In this document: positions 36,605-49,340 of the stretch, in pieces
How positions within the stretch are numbered: the first letter of the stretch is position 1
Layout of the letters: every line of letters begins with the position of its first letter
Assembly (NCBI GenBank): GCA_025403435.1
Contig: CM046349.1
Span: 19,056,004-19,120,003 of the forward strand
Source of the DNA: Artocarpus heterophyllus
Taxonomy: Eukaryota; Streptophyta; Magnoliopsida; Rosales; Moraceae
Direction: 5' to 3'
Length of the DNA: 64,000 nucleotides
Notes under the pieces: model-generated
Told to the model about the DNA's origin: nothing
Database searches by the model: none
The model's input: only the letters and a program-made list of their open reading frames with translations
Made by a program: the position numbers and the translations under genes

Positions 36605-37348
36605 CTATTTTTGAAACACTCTGAAACTTTTTACTAAATTTTAATTCCCAATTGTCCTATTGTTGCTATCATTATTTCCTTTCATATAATTCTAAAAAAA
36701 AAATTTATAGCAAATTTTAAAGTTTTCTTTAGAAAACCAACTATATACTACAATAAATTTTAAACTCTTTCATTTGTTATAACCTTTTTTAGATAGTTGT
36801 AATTTACTATAATTTACAGAGGAAAGAAGAGATAAATTAAATGCATAAATAATTAAATAAAAATTTATTTATTTTATTAAATACAACAAAGTTTCTTCTT
36901 TTACTTACTCATTTTATATATCAATTTTTTAAAAAATAAAAATCTAAAAGAATGACATAAACTAAAAAAATGTAAGTTAAGCAAGTACATTTCTTAATTT
37001 TCATAATTTTTTATGACGTATCCCAAAGCATATATTCTACGTTGACGTTTAATTTTTTTAATATTTTTGTGAATATTTTTAAATATTAATATTATATTAT
37101 TTTTTGAATACCTTTATATACGATATATCATTCTTGCTCCCACATCTCATTAAGGATGTTAAAAAAATGGATTACACAAAGTAAGGATTAATTCATAATT
37201 CAATCCATCACTGCAGATTAGAAAATTTCAATTCAAAACTAGTATGTGAGACACCCTCAATTCAATCCAAAAACAAAGGATTTTGTAAATTGAATTATGC
37301 AAATTCACAAATTGAGCTTTTAAATTGATTAAAAAACTAGAAATTGAA
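36605..37348. other. AT-rich spacer, nothing recognised
   Basis: 744 bases with no coding frame, no strong repeat and no terminal structure that I can support. Confidence 0.5.
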
Positions 37349-38951
37349 GAGAAATTGCAGCAAATAACAAATTTCATTTAGTGATTGATAAATAATTTTG
37401 GAGGTTTTCTAACAGTGGAGTAAACAGCATATTCAATCTTAGTTCATTTTATAAGCTATCTAAAAAAACTAAAAATACCCCAATTTTTTGTTGTTTTAAA
37501 TCCCAATCCCTCTTTTCTCTCTCCTCTCTTGCGAGCCTCTCTCACTCTCTTTCTCTCTCTTTGTTAGTGGCCTACCATCTCATCATTGTCGTCATCGATG
37601 TCACTAGATCCAAAGCTTGCAATGTCATTGCAATACTTTTCATCCTCTCTAGCATCACCAGATAGAGAGAATGTCATTGTCTTCATTGCATTTTCCTTTA
37701 TCCTCGTGGCCATAAGCAAATTAGATGATCTTGAACTTCGGCATAGTGAATCTTTAGTGTCCCAGGGTCCGAATATCAAAGGCTAGCTCTCAAGTCTATT
37801 GTTGTTGTAGATTAGCTCGTAGAATGTCAAAATCATGAAGGTGAGCTCGTCGGAGGCCTTACATCCGAGTTCATTGTTGTTGAGGTTCGTCAAGTCATCA
37901 TCGTAGATAGAGATCTAGTGGCGATGGCAAGCTCTATGCTTTACGATAGTGGATTGATGACATTAAGACAATGCTAGAAATGTAACCTTTGCTAGGTTTT
38001 TTTTTTTTTTTCAAGAGGCGATTGCCACCAAGTGAGTGTTTGTATTACCATGTGAAGGTGGGATTTGATATATAAATCGAGTCTACAAATTATTGAATAG
38101 ATATTTGTAATGCAAGACAAAAAAGAAAAGAACAGTAAAGATTTTTTTGATCTATTTCAAAGTATATTATGAGATTTGTTTGTTTAATAAAATTCACATT
38201 TTTAGTGAGGTTCGATAAACACGGTATATATCAGTTGATGATGTTGTCAGAATTATTTTGATTAATGTGTATAAATATGAGTATTTATCTATAAATATGG
38301 TATTTATCGGCCGCTAGTGACACTGTCTATGTCGGTGAAGTCTGACAAAGTCGTCGATAAATTTTTGTTTTATATAGAAAATATTTCTAAGAAAATATTA
38401 GTGTTTGGCTATGGGTTGTACCTAAAAATCTCAATAAAATCAGTAAAAATGCAATGAAATAAGGTTTTAAAATTTTTCTTAAGCTTTCCAAATCCATCTT
38501 ATGATGCTATATACAATGATTGTATAAAACACAAAGTTACAGGTTTGGCAACAGTTGTGGATGATCAAGCATTCCAAGACCATCAAATCTTCTTTGTTAT
38601 TCTCCTCCTTCTAAGTCAATTAGTGTGTGGCTATCGGTGTGATTTATTGAAAAATCTCTAAGTATCTTTATTCAACCCTTTTCAGCAAAAATTATTCAAA
38701 CAATAAAGGGAAGAACAAAAGAACACTAGATGGAAGGTAGAAAAAAGCCCACAAAAAATAGAACCTCCAAGGTCTATTTATAGATGCATTAGTGGGAGTT
38801 AGTTGGAGAAGAATCTTACCAAGATTTTGCAAAGAATCATGCCTACTAAGGGTCGCTATGTGCGATTGAAACGCCCTATAAATCGGACGTCACAGATATC
38901 GTTACATTCTTACATTCATACATAATTGAACATACTTAACCAGGATCCATT

Positions 38952-38985
<34 letters not shown>

Positions 38986-39177
38986 TCATAACATTGTTTA
39001 AATCACATTGCTTAAATTATACCATACAATAAATAATTCAAATATACTTAAATTACTCATGAACTTATTTTAATAGAATAAATATACCAAGTTATAAAAT
39101 CAGGACATATAAAAACACCACATAATATCTCATTAATCATCATATCATTTAAAGTTTACTTATTCCCACAGTTCGGT

Positions 39178-39335
39178 AGCCCGAACTTGGGACTTCGGCA
39201 AGCCGAACATGATCGGCAGGCCAGAGTTTCTCAACCGGCAGGCTGGTAGAGACTTTGCAAACCTGGCTTAAAAACTCATCATCGTCCGACAGACCAAAAA
39301 CATAATCGGTAGGCCGAACTTTTAGACATCGGCGG
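39178..39335. repeat. GC-rich dyad motif cluster A (3' LTR copy)
   Basis: About seven variants of TTCGGCAGGCCGAAC occur, for example GTTCGGTAGCCCGAAC, CTTCGGCAAGCCGAAC, AATCGGTAGGCCGAAC and CATCGGCGGGCCGACC. The arms TTCGG and CCGAA are inverted repeats around a CAGG-like spacer. The cluster stands out in very AT-rich sequence. Its partner in the 5' LTR is at 46917-47065. Confidence 0.8.
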
Positions 39336-41469
39336 GCCGACCCAGCCAAAAATCCTTGGAAAACTTGTTTTGTAAAACAAGACCATCCTTTCATAAAAAT
39401 ACAGAAGTTCATAATACTTAAAATAATGAAATAAAATATAAAACATAGTTCAAGAATCCTTTAAATATCTATCATAAAAAAAATTGTGTTCAAAATATGA
39501 AACTTAGTTTAAAATATAAAGACGTTCTTCTTAGCGTGCTTCCGGTTACAATTTATTGTGCTTAGTGCTCACATGCCTTCCCATGTCCTCCGCCTATTCC
39601 ATGATTTTCTTACCCTTATCTACAACATGACATAAAACATGATTAAGCTAATGCTTAGTAAGTACATATAATTCTCACAATTTAAAACATTACATAAACA
39701 ACATTTTCATCATTGTCATCATATCATAAAAGTGCCTCAAGCACAATTTCATAAAAATATATCTTTCATCCCATTGACCATTTTAAAACATCTTCCATTT
39801 TATCTTTAGGGCCCAAGTGTTGCACCATGAACATCATTGTAGGCGCGCCATCATGAGAGGAGAAGGGTAGCTAATCCCAAACCAAACATGACATCATAAC
39901 ATATCATTTCATAACATTGGTGTGCAGCACTTATTAGGTGATACATATATATACATAATTTTTCATACTTTAAATCATGTCATCATCATACATGCATAAC
40001 TTTAAATCATGAAAATCCTTCATAAGAAATCCTTTAAGAAAAATAACCATAAAATCATCATGAATAACATTGTGAATAAATCATCAAACCTTGTAAAACG
40101 TGTCATGTTGCATGTGAGAATGTACTTACCTTAACGCTAGCTCACTTAACCTTAACGTGATTTGGTGACGACGCCACAGTCTCGAAGTGCTCTTTCCTTT
40201 GAGTGTTCATGCCATTATCCATTTAAAATACAATAATATTAACACTTTTCATAATAGCGTAAATCATCCATACATATATCATCTATTCATATAACATTTT
40301 TAACATACATAATTCATAACCCTAACTATCAAAACATAAAATTATCATCACATAAACATGTTATCATCATTTTCTTAAATCATAAAAATTACCTTAAACA
40401 TGTTAAAACCAAACCATACATTACAAACATGAACATCTTTTGAAAACGTTTTCTAATAATTTAAAACACATACATTTTAAAATTCATACAAACATCTTAT
40501 TATCATGCGTAAAATTATTTCATTATCGTAAAATCATTTAAACATATATATAGCATTTCCTAAACAAAATCCAGAAATAACATTGTTAAAATAGTTTTCT
40601 CATAGAAATCTCATAGCATAAAATATACTCACCATAACATAAAATACATTCATCATACATTATACATGCACGTTCTTGACAACTTTCATGAAAAACATCA
40701 TTCATTTACCTCTTGTATAAACATTACTTTTTTTTATGCATCAAAGTTAAACAGTAATATTTTATTGTGAGGGGTAGAAAATAGAAAATTCATATTTTTA
40801 ATATAAACACCGAAATAACATGAAACTTGGAAAAACATCACACAATACATACATGAACATCATATTGAAAACATCAAGGCAAAAATACAATACCTATAGA
40901 AAGATATTGCAAACGATTGGAAAAGAAGAATTCTTTTCAGAATTAATGGAAAAGTTCTTACCTTGAAATTTCTTCTCAAAATTCTTGAATTCTACCAACA
41001 AAATATGACTTTTTCTTTCAATTTTCTTGCAGAGAATTTTCGAGAGAGAATAAATGGAATGCGTGAAGAAGAGAAGAGAGAGAGAAAATCAGAAAAAAAA
41101 TGTCTCCGATAGTAAATGAGAGGAGAAAATAATGTGTGAGGAAAAGAGTCGTTAAAATTTTAACGTAACAAGCATAAAGAAATTCATTACTCTCCATTAA
41201 GTCAGAATTTCTGACTGTTTGACAGCCTAAGGCGTGAAGGAAGGAGAGAAAAAAAAGTCAAACAAATTATCACATCTTACCATATTTTGCCCTCTTAAAA
41301 TAGGAAACCATTTAAAATAGCACAAATCAATGCGAAGTCAAACCTTTTAATTTTCCTTAACTGATAAAACATTCCATTAATATGCTAATTAATCACAATT
41401 AATCACTCATTTATCGTAATTATGTCAGCCATAAGTTTGGAGAGATTTCTGCTGACTGCTCATCATCCG

Positions 41470-41580
41470 TGTTCGGCCTGTTGATTTTCCTCTTCGGCCT
41501 GCCGGTTCCACCATATTTGGCCTGCCGGTCTTTGGCAGACTTTTCGGCCTGCGGAACTTAAAAGTCCGGCCTACCGAACT
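41470..41580. repeat. GC-rich dyad motif cluster B (3' LTR copy)
   Basis: About five variants of the same motif in the opposite orientation, for example TTCGGCCTGCCGGTTCC, TTTGGCCTGCCGG and TCCGGCCTACCGAAC. The 5' LTR counterpart at 49185-49340 has more units. Confidence 0.8.
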
Positions 41581-41862
41581 TTCTTTAAATGCCAAACATT
41601 AAAACATTCATACATCATTGCATCATAATTAAACATACATTTAAATAATCATGAACACTTGAGTACAACGATTCCATGCGGTCGTCACCTGTCATAAAAC
41701 TTGACATAAAAGTTAGTAACATTAAAAATCATATATCTTTACATATAACATAAATTATTAATAAAAATCATTAACGTCATTACTAACTTAACATGATTCA
41801 TTACATAAAAATAGGTGGGTGTTACAAATCTCCCTACCTTATAAAAGTTTCATCCTCGAAAC

Positions 41863-43992
41863 TTAGAATAAATGCGGATACATAGATCTCATGTCATCTT
41901 CTCGTTCCCATGTAGCTTCTTCAATTTGATGATTTCACCATAACACCTTGACCAACGGAATTTCTTTATTCCTCAAGGTCTTAGTTTTTCGATCGAGTAT
42001 TTTCATTGGCTTTTCTTCATAACTTAAGTCTTCTCGTATCTCGATCACTTGTGGCTCAATCACATATGTAGGGTCTATAACATATTTCTTGAGCATGGAG
42101 ACATGAAATACATCGTGCATTGCGGACATCTCAGAAGGCAACTTCAGCTGATAAGCTACTTTGCCTATTCGTTTCACAACTTCATAAGGACCGATGAATC
42201 TTGGACTTAACTAACTTTTCTTGCCAAACCTCAAAACTCCTTTCATTGGTGTAACTTTCAAAAGCACATAGTCGCTCACTGCAAACTCTAAGGTTCTTCT
42301 TCTCTTGTCAGCATAACTCTTCTGACGGCTTTGTGCGGTCTCTGTTCTTCTTCTTATTAACTTTATCATCTCAGAGGTTTCATTCACAAAATTCATTCTT
42401 TCAACATCGACGCTTTCCATCAGCTTCTTTTCACCAGCTTCGTGCCAACATATAGGTGATCTGCATTTTCGTCCATACAGAGCCTCATATGGTGCCATTC
42501 CAATTGTCGCCTAAAAGCTGTTGTTGTAAGCAAACTCTGCTAACAGCAACATTTTACACCAGCTGGTCTTATAATCGAGAGAACAAGCCCGTAGCATATC
42601 CTCTAAAATTAAGTTCGTCCTCTCCATTTGACCGTCTGTCTGAGGAAGAAAAGCTGTACTGAAATGTAGCCTGGTTTCCATTGTAGTCTGTACACTCTTC
42701 CAAAACTTAGATGTGAACCTGCCATCACGATCTGAGATGATTGACTTGGGAATTTCATGAAGTCGTACAATTTCTTTGACATAGAGTTCCGCTAACCGTT
42801 CCATGGAGTAAGTGATCTTAATAGGAATGAAATGCGCCGTCTTAGTCAGTCGATCCACAACTACCCAAATTGCATCATATCCATTCGTAGTTTTGGGCAA
42901 GCTGGTAATGAAATCCATTGCTATATCCTCCCATTTCCATTCTGGTATTTGGATAAACTGCAGTTCACCACCAGGTCTTTGGTGTTCAGCCTTTACTTGC
43001 TGACATGTCATACATTTCTTCACATATTTTGCAACATCACGTTTCATTCCAAACCACCAGAAGTTACCCCTTAGATCATTGTACATCTTTGTTGCACCTG
43101 GATGAATTGAGTAAGGAGTGTCATGAATTTTTGTCAAGATCTTTTCCCTTAAATCATCAATATTGGGAACACATAAATGATCCTTGAGATACAGAGTTTC
43201 GTCATCCACAACACGAAACTCTTGACATTTTCCTTCTTTCATTTCTTGCTTGATCCTTGCAAGACTTACATCTTCATCTTGTTTCCTCCGAATTTCATCG
43301 TACATCGTCGGAGCAAGAGAGAGTGCTGATAGCTGGCCTACTATAAGTTCCAAACCGAAGTCTAGAATTTCCTTTCTTAAAGGTGGAGACATTGCTTGCA
43401 TTGACATCAACGTGGCAACTAAATTCCTACTTAGAGCATCAGCCACTCGATTAGCTTTTCCAGGATGATAAAGGATTTCACAATCATAATCCTTCACAAA
43501 CTCTAGCCATCTTCGTTGTCTCATGTTCAGGTCTCTTTGCGTGAAGAAGTACTTCAAACTTTGATGATCAATGAAGATCTTACATTGGACCCCATATAAA
43601 TAGTGTCTCCATATCTTCAACGCAAAAACGACTGCTGCTAATTCGAGGTCATGAGTAGGATAGTTCTTTTCATAATCCTTCAGTTGTCTTGACGCATAAG
43701 CAATCACCCTTTCGTTTTGCATCAATACAGCTCCGAGGCCCATCTTGGATGCATCACTATAAATAACAAGCCCATCATTTCCTTCAGGAATTGTCAACAC
43801 TGGAGCCGTTGTTAGCCTCTTCTTCAGTTCTTGGAAACTTTTCTCACATGCATCTATTCATTCATACTTCTTTCCTTTACGAGTCAGGTTCGTAAGTGGA
43901 GCTGCTATCTTGCAAAAATCTTCTACGAATCTTTGATAATAACCTGCAAAACCCAAGAAGCTCCTTATTTCACTTGCATTCATCGGTTGCTT
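41863..43992 (-). pseudogene. Tekay-like RNase H, integrase and chromodomain-like tail
   Basis: The same frame continues after the stop, with further stops at 43858-43860, 42511-42513, 42211-42213 and 41935-41937. 42511-43800 holds RNase H ([51 protein letters not shown]). The integrase zinc finger follows ([21 protein letters not shown]), then the DDE core ([23 protein letters not shown]). Beyond 42498 come [25 protein letters not shown] and a chromodomain-like end IEEATWERED before the natural TAA at 41863-41865. Several stops look like C-to-T or G-to-A changes. Confidence 0.92.
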
Positions 43993-45720
43993 CTAGTTGA
44001 GAACGGCTTCTACTTTAGCAGGGTCAACCATAATTCCTTCCTTTGAAATAATATGCCCCAAGAATGACACTTTATCCAGCCAAAACTCGCATTTGGAGAA
44101 CTTTGCATAAAGCTGGTGTCTTCTTAAAGTCTCCAACACAATTCTTAAATGCTCCTCATGTTCTTCTTGATTCTTAGAATAGACAAGAATATCATCGATA
44201 AATACAACAACAAATTTATCGAGGAAATCCTTGAATACCTTGTTCATCAAATCCATAAAGGCAGCAGGTGCATTCGTTAGACCAAAAGGCATAACCACAA
44301 ATTCATGGTGACCATACCTCGACCTAAAAGCAGTCTTAGGGATATCTCCTTCTTTAACCTTCAACTGGTGATATCCTGATCGTAGATCTATATTTGAGAA
44401 TACCGATGCACCCTTGAGCTGATCAAACAAATCATCAATTCGAGGCAACGGGTACTTGTTCTTGATCGTCATCTTGTTCAGCTCTCTGTAGTCAATGCAG
44501 AGTCTCATAGTGCCATCCTTATTCTTCACAAACAAGACTGGAGCTCCCCATGGTGAGTGACTTGGCCTGATGAAACCTTTGTTAAGTAACTCCCTTAATT
44601 GCGTGTGAAGCTCCTTTAACTCTGTCGAGGCCATTCTATAAGGCGCTTTTGAGATCGGATCGATGCCAAGAGCGAGCTCAATCTCGAATTCAACTTCTCT
44701 TTCTGGCAGTAGACTCGTCAGATTATCAGGAAACACATTTGCATATTCATGAACAACATGCACATTTTCAATTCTTGTCTTTCCTTCTTGGCTTTTGTCT
44801 ACAACGTTCGCTAGATATCGGCTTTTGTCTACAACGTTCTCTTTCTCATAATTGCATTCGATAGCAGCATTATACTTGCTCAGGAAATCCATCCCAAGAA
44901 TCATGTCGTAGTCATGCATGTCGATCACAATAAGGTCGACGAATAGCTCCCTATCAGAAATCCATAGGGGTACTATATGCAAACAGTGTGTAGATAATAT
45001 CACTTCCCCGGAGGGTAGTGTCGTAGTAAATCCATGTCTCATAGGCTCTAAACGAACCTCTAATTTCTTAGCATATGACATAGATACAAAAGAATGCGTG
45101 GCACGCGTATCAAAAAGAACATAAGCATCATTAGATAAGCTTGTTATCTGACCTGTGACCACATTAGAAGCTTCTACAGCCACTTGTTCTTTCGTCATGG
45201 CATAAATTTAGGCATTCGTCGGTGGGGCTTCAAGTCTCCCTTGACTAATAAGTAGCCCTTCGAGGGAGGCTTGCATCTGATGAAGCTGGGCTTGAGGAGG
45301 AGCTCTCTGCGGGGCATTAGCGTTCATCAGCTTGGAGCAATTCTTAACAAAGTGGTCTTCACGCCCAGAAACAAAACATTGGTTTGTCCCCAATCGGCAT
45401 TCCCCTGGATGCTTCTTTCCACATTTAGCACATGGTTGAAATCACCTGTTACTATTGTTAGGCTGGCCATCATTGTGCCTCTTGTTGTCTTGGCCCTGCT
45501 GGTTTTGAGGATTACCCTTCCTCTTGTTATTCCTCCAGTTTTGGTTGTTGTTATTGCTACTGTTGTTGTTGTTGTTGTTCCTGTGGGGAGGGCGGTTCTT
45601 GTTGTTTGCATTGCTGGCTTGTTGGCTAGGCTGAGGCTGGTTCCTTCTTAACTTGGACATATGGAACTTAGCACGTTGAGCTCTCATCACAACCTGCTCT
45701 TGAGTCCTTGGCGGACTACC
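43993..45720 (-). pseudogene. Tekay-like gag C-terminus, protease and reverse transcriptase
   Basis: The first part is Asn-rich (a run of AAC codons) and then holds two zinc-knuckle-like motifs, CAKCGKKHPGEC and CFVSGREDHFVKNC. The second has Ser at a zinc-binding Cys. Stops lie at about 45442 and 45208. 43993-45198 is 401 codons without a stop: protease with DTRATHSF (Arg where the family has Gly in the DTG triplet), then RT with [37 protein letters not shown] and the catalytic FIDDILVYS. The frame ends at a stop (43993-43995) in the RNase H linker. Confidence 0.92.
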
Positions 45721-46400
45721 CCATCAACGATCGTAGCAATATCTGGCCTAAGGGCTCTGATCAGTCTTCTGACCCTTTCACCTTCATCCATAACCATTCC
45801 TGGACATAAACAAGCAAGCTGGTCAAACTTGGTCACCACATCAGTGACTGTTATCTCCCCCCGGCGTAAGCTCTCGAACTCCTCATAATGCTTCCTCGTG
45901 ACATTCATATGGAAGAACTTCGTGTTGAATTCATGGACGAAGTCAGCCCATGTTATCTCTTCAACATTTCTGCTTATTTCGATACCATCCCACCATATCC
46001 TGGCCTCCATAGTGAGGCAGTACGAGGCACAGAGGACCTTTTCATTGTTAGTGAAATCCATGAGTCTGAGGGTGGCTTCGATCGTCTTCAACCATCCTTG
46101 AGCTACCAGTGGATCCTTAGAACCTTCGAAATCTACTGGCTTAACTCTCTTCCATCTAACCAGTAGGGGCTCCTGATAAGCCGCTCTTGGTTCTGCAGCA
46201 GGAGCCGGGACTTCTTTTACTTGTGGCTACGGAGGAGGAGGAGGCACATCATTTCCTCGTCGATCGTCATTCTGGCCATTGGTCCTCAAGGCAGCAATTT
46301 CCCTTCTTTGGTCCTCAAGTTGTCTCTGCAACTCAGCAATCATCGTCATGAGTCTCTCATTCGTTTGGGTGCGTGTCTACATTCTTCGGTGACCATCCAT
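45721..46400 (-). pseudogene. Tekay-like gag, N-terminal and core domain
   Basis: An ATG at 46398-46400 (minus) opens a frame that includes a coiled-coil-like RLMTMIAELQRQLEDQRREI and then the retrotransposon gag core: ATLRLMDFTNNEKVLCASY, EARIWWDGIE, FVHEFNTKFF, EFESLRRGEITV, FDQLACLCP. Two in-frame stops lie in the N-terminal part. At about 45722 the frame shifts, and the C-terminal part continues in the frame used by pol. Confidence 0.88.
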
Positions 46401-46916
46401 CGTAAATTTTCCGAAAAGAATTAGGATTTAGAAATAATCTTCCAATTATGAGATAGGTTTTCACTACTAGATCGTTAATCATTAAACATTTAAACCTTAA
46501 TCTTATCATCATACTTGCATCAATACATCTAACTTCATAACATACTTACTTGGAGAACTTGGATCGATGTGTGGCGATATGAATTGTAATCGAAAAATTG
46601 CTCTATTACCAAAGCCTGAAACGCCCCTTAAATCGGACGTCACAGATATCGTTACATTCTTACATTTATACATAATTGAACATACTTAACCAGGATCCAT
46701 TCGTACATATATATATATATATATTTTATATTTATAACATTGTTTAAATCATATTGATTAACTTATACCATACAATAAATAATTCAAATATACTTAAATT
46801 ACTCATGAACTTATTTTAATAGAATAAATATACCAAGTTGTAAAATCAAGACTTATAAAAACACCACATAATATCTCATTAATCATCATATCATTTAAAG
46901 TTTACTTATTCCCACA

Positions 46917-47065
46917 GTTTGGTAGGCCGAACATGATCGATAGGCCAGAGTTTCTCAACCGGCAGGTCGGCAGAGACTTTGCAAACTTGGCTTAAAAACT
47001 CATCATCGTCCGGCAGACCGAAAACGTAATCGACAGGCTGACCAAGATGTTCAGTAGGCCGACCG
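46917..47065. repeat. GC-rich dyad motif cluster A (5' LTR copy)
   Basis: It holds the variants GGTAGGCCGAACATGATCG, AACCGGCAGGTCGG, GTCCGGCAGACCG, AATCGACAGGCTGACC and TTCAGTAGGCCGACC. It is in the same position and orientation as 39178-39335 but differs in unit number and sequence. Confidence 0.78.
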
Positions 47066-49184
47066 AGCCAAAAATCCTTGGAAAACTTGTTTTGTAAAAC
47101 AAAACCATCCTTTCATAAAAATACAGAAGTTCATAATACTTAAAATAATGAAATAAAATATAAAACATAATTCAAGAATCCTTTAAATATCTATCATAAA
47201 AAAAATTGTGTTCAAAATATGAAACTTAGTTTAAAATATAAAGACGTTCTTCTTGGCGTGCTTCCGGTTACAATTCATCGTGCTTAGTGCTCACACGCCT
47301 GCCCATGTCCTCCACCTATTCCATGATTTTCTTACCCTTATCTGCAAGATGACATAAAACATGATTAAGCTAATGCTTAGTAAGTACATATAATTCTCAC
47401 AATTTAAAACATTACATAAACACCATCTTCATCATTGTCATCATATCATAAAAGTGCCTCAAGCACAATTTCATAAAAATATATCTTTCATCCCATTGAC
47501 CATTTTAAAACATCTTCCATTTTATCTTTAGGGCCCAAGTATTGCACCATGAACATCATCGTAGGCGCGCCGTCATGAGAGGAGAAGGGTAGCTAATCCC
47601 AAACCAAACATGACATCATAACATATCATTTCATAACATTGGTGTGCATCACTTATTAGGTGATACATATATATACATAATTTTTCATACTTTAAATCAT
47701 GTCATCATCATACATGCATAACTTTAAATCATGAAAATCCTTCATAAAAAATCCTTTAAGGAAAATAACCATAAAATCATCATGAATAACATTGTGAATA
47801 AATCATCAAACCTTATAAAACGTGTCATGTTGCAGGTGAGAATGTGCTTACCTTAACGCTAGCTCACTTAACCTTAACGTGATTTGGTGTTGACACCGCA
47901 GTCTCAAAGTGCTCTTTCCTTTGAGTGTTCATGCCATTATCCATTTAAAATACAATAATATTAACACTTTTTATAATAGCGTAAATCATCCATACATATA
48001 TCATCTATTCATATAACATTCTTAACATACATAATTCATAACCCTAACTATCAAAACATAAAATTATCATCACATAAACATGTTATCATCATTTTCTTAA
48101 ATCATAAAAATTAACTTAAACATGTTAAAACCAAACCATACATTACAAACATGAACATCTTTTGAAAACGTTTTCTAATAATTTAAAACACATACATTTT
48201 AAAATTCATACAAACATCTTATTATCATGCGTAAAATTATTTCATTATCATAAAATCATTTAAACATATATATAGCATTTCCTAAACAAAATCTAGAAAT
48301 AACATTGTTAAAATAGTTTTCTCATAGAAATCTCATAGCACAAAATATACTCACCATAACATAAAATACATTCATCATATATTATACATGCACATTCTTG
48401 ACAACTTTCATGAAAAACATCATTCATTTACCTCTTGTATAAACATTACTTTTTTTTTATGCATCAAAGTTAAACAGTAAATTTTACTATGAGGGGTAGA
48501 AAATAAAAAATTCATATTTTTAATATAAACCCCGAAATAACATGAAACTTGGAAAAACATCACACAATACATACATGAACATCGTATTGAAAATATCAAG
48601 GCAAAAATACAATACCTATAGAAAGATATTGCAAACGATTAGAGAAGAAGAATTCTTTTCAAAATTAACGGAAAAGTTCTTACCTTGAAATTTCTTCTCA
48701 AAATTCTTGAATTCTACCAACAAAATATGACTTTTTCTTTCAATTTTCTTGCAGAGAATTTTCGAGAGAGAATAAATGGAATGCATGAAGAAGAGAAGAG
48801 AGAGGAAAATCAGGAAAAAAAAAATGTCTCAGATAGTGAACGAAAGGAGAAAATAACGTGTGAGGAAAAGAGTCGTTAAAATTTTAACATAACAAGCATA
48901 AAGAAATTCATTACTCTCCATTAAGTCAGAATTTCTGACTGTTTGACAGCCTAAGGCGTGAAGGAAGGAGAGAAAAAAAAGTCAAACAAATCATCACATC
49001 TTACCATATTTTGCCCTCTTAAAATAGGAAACCATTTAAAATAACACAAATCAATGCGAAGTCAAACCTTTTAATTTTCCTTAACTGATAAAACATTCCA
49101 TTAATATGCCAATTAATCACTCATTTATCGTAATTATCTCAGCCATAAGTTTGGAGAGATTTCTGCTGACAGCACGTCAACCGT

Positions 49185-49340
49185 GTTTGGCCTGCCGATT
49201 TTCCTCTTCGGCCTACCGGTTCCACCATATTCGGCCTGCCGATTGTTCCCATCGGCCTGCCGGTTCCACCATATTCAACCTGTCGATTGTTCCCATCGGC
49301 TTGTCGGTCTTTGGCAGACTTTTCGGCCTGCCGAACTGTC
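49185..49340. repeat. GC-rich dyad motif cluster B (5' LTR copy), with 44-base tandem unit
   Basis: The units at 49212-49255 and 49256-49299 are tandem copies (CCTRCCGGTTCCACCATATTC ends each first half), each containing two dyad motifs. The 3' LTR has only one shortened version. Confidence 0.8.

Larger units (their letters stand above)
38867..41826 (-). repeat. 3' LTR of the Tekay-like element
   Basis: 2960 bases, TGAAACGCCC...GTGTTACA on the plus strand. Two clusters of a GC-rich dyad motif lie near its ends (39178-39335 and 41470-41580). The purine tract AATCTCCCTACCTT (complement, 41827-41840) adjoins. Confidence 0.92.

Noticed and set aside
45271..45651. 126-codon Val/Leu-rich plus-strand frame
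   Set aside because: It is the antisense of the Asn-rich gag linker (AAC repeats read as GTT).
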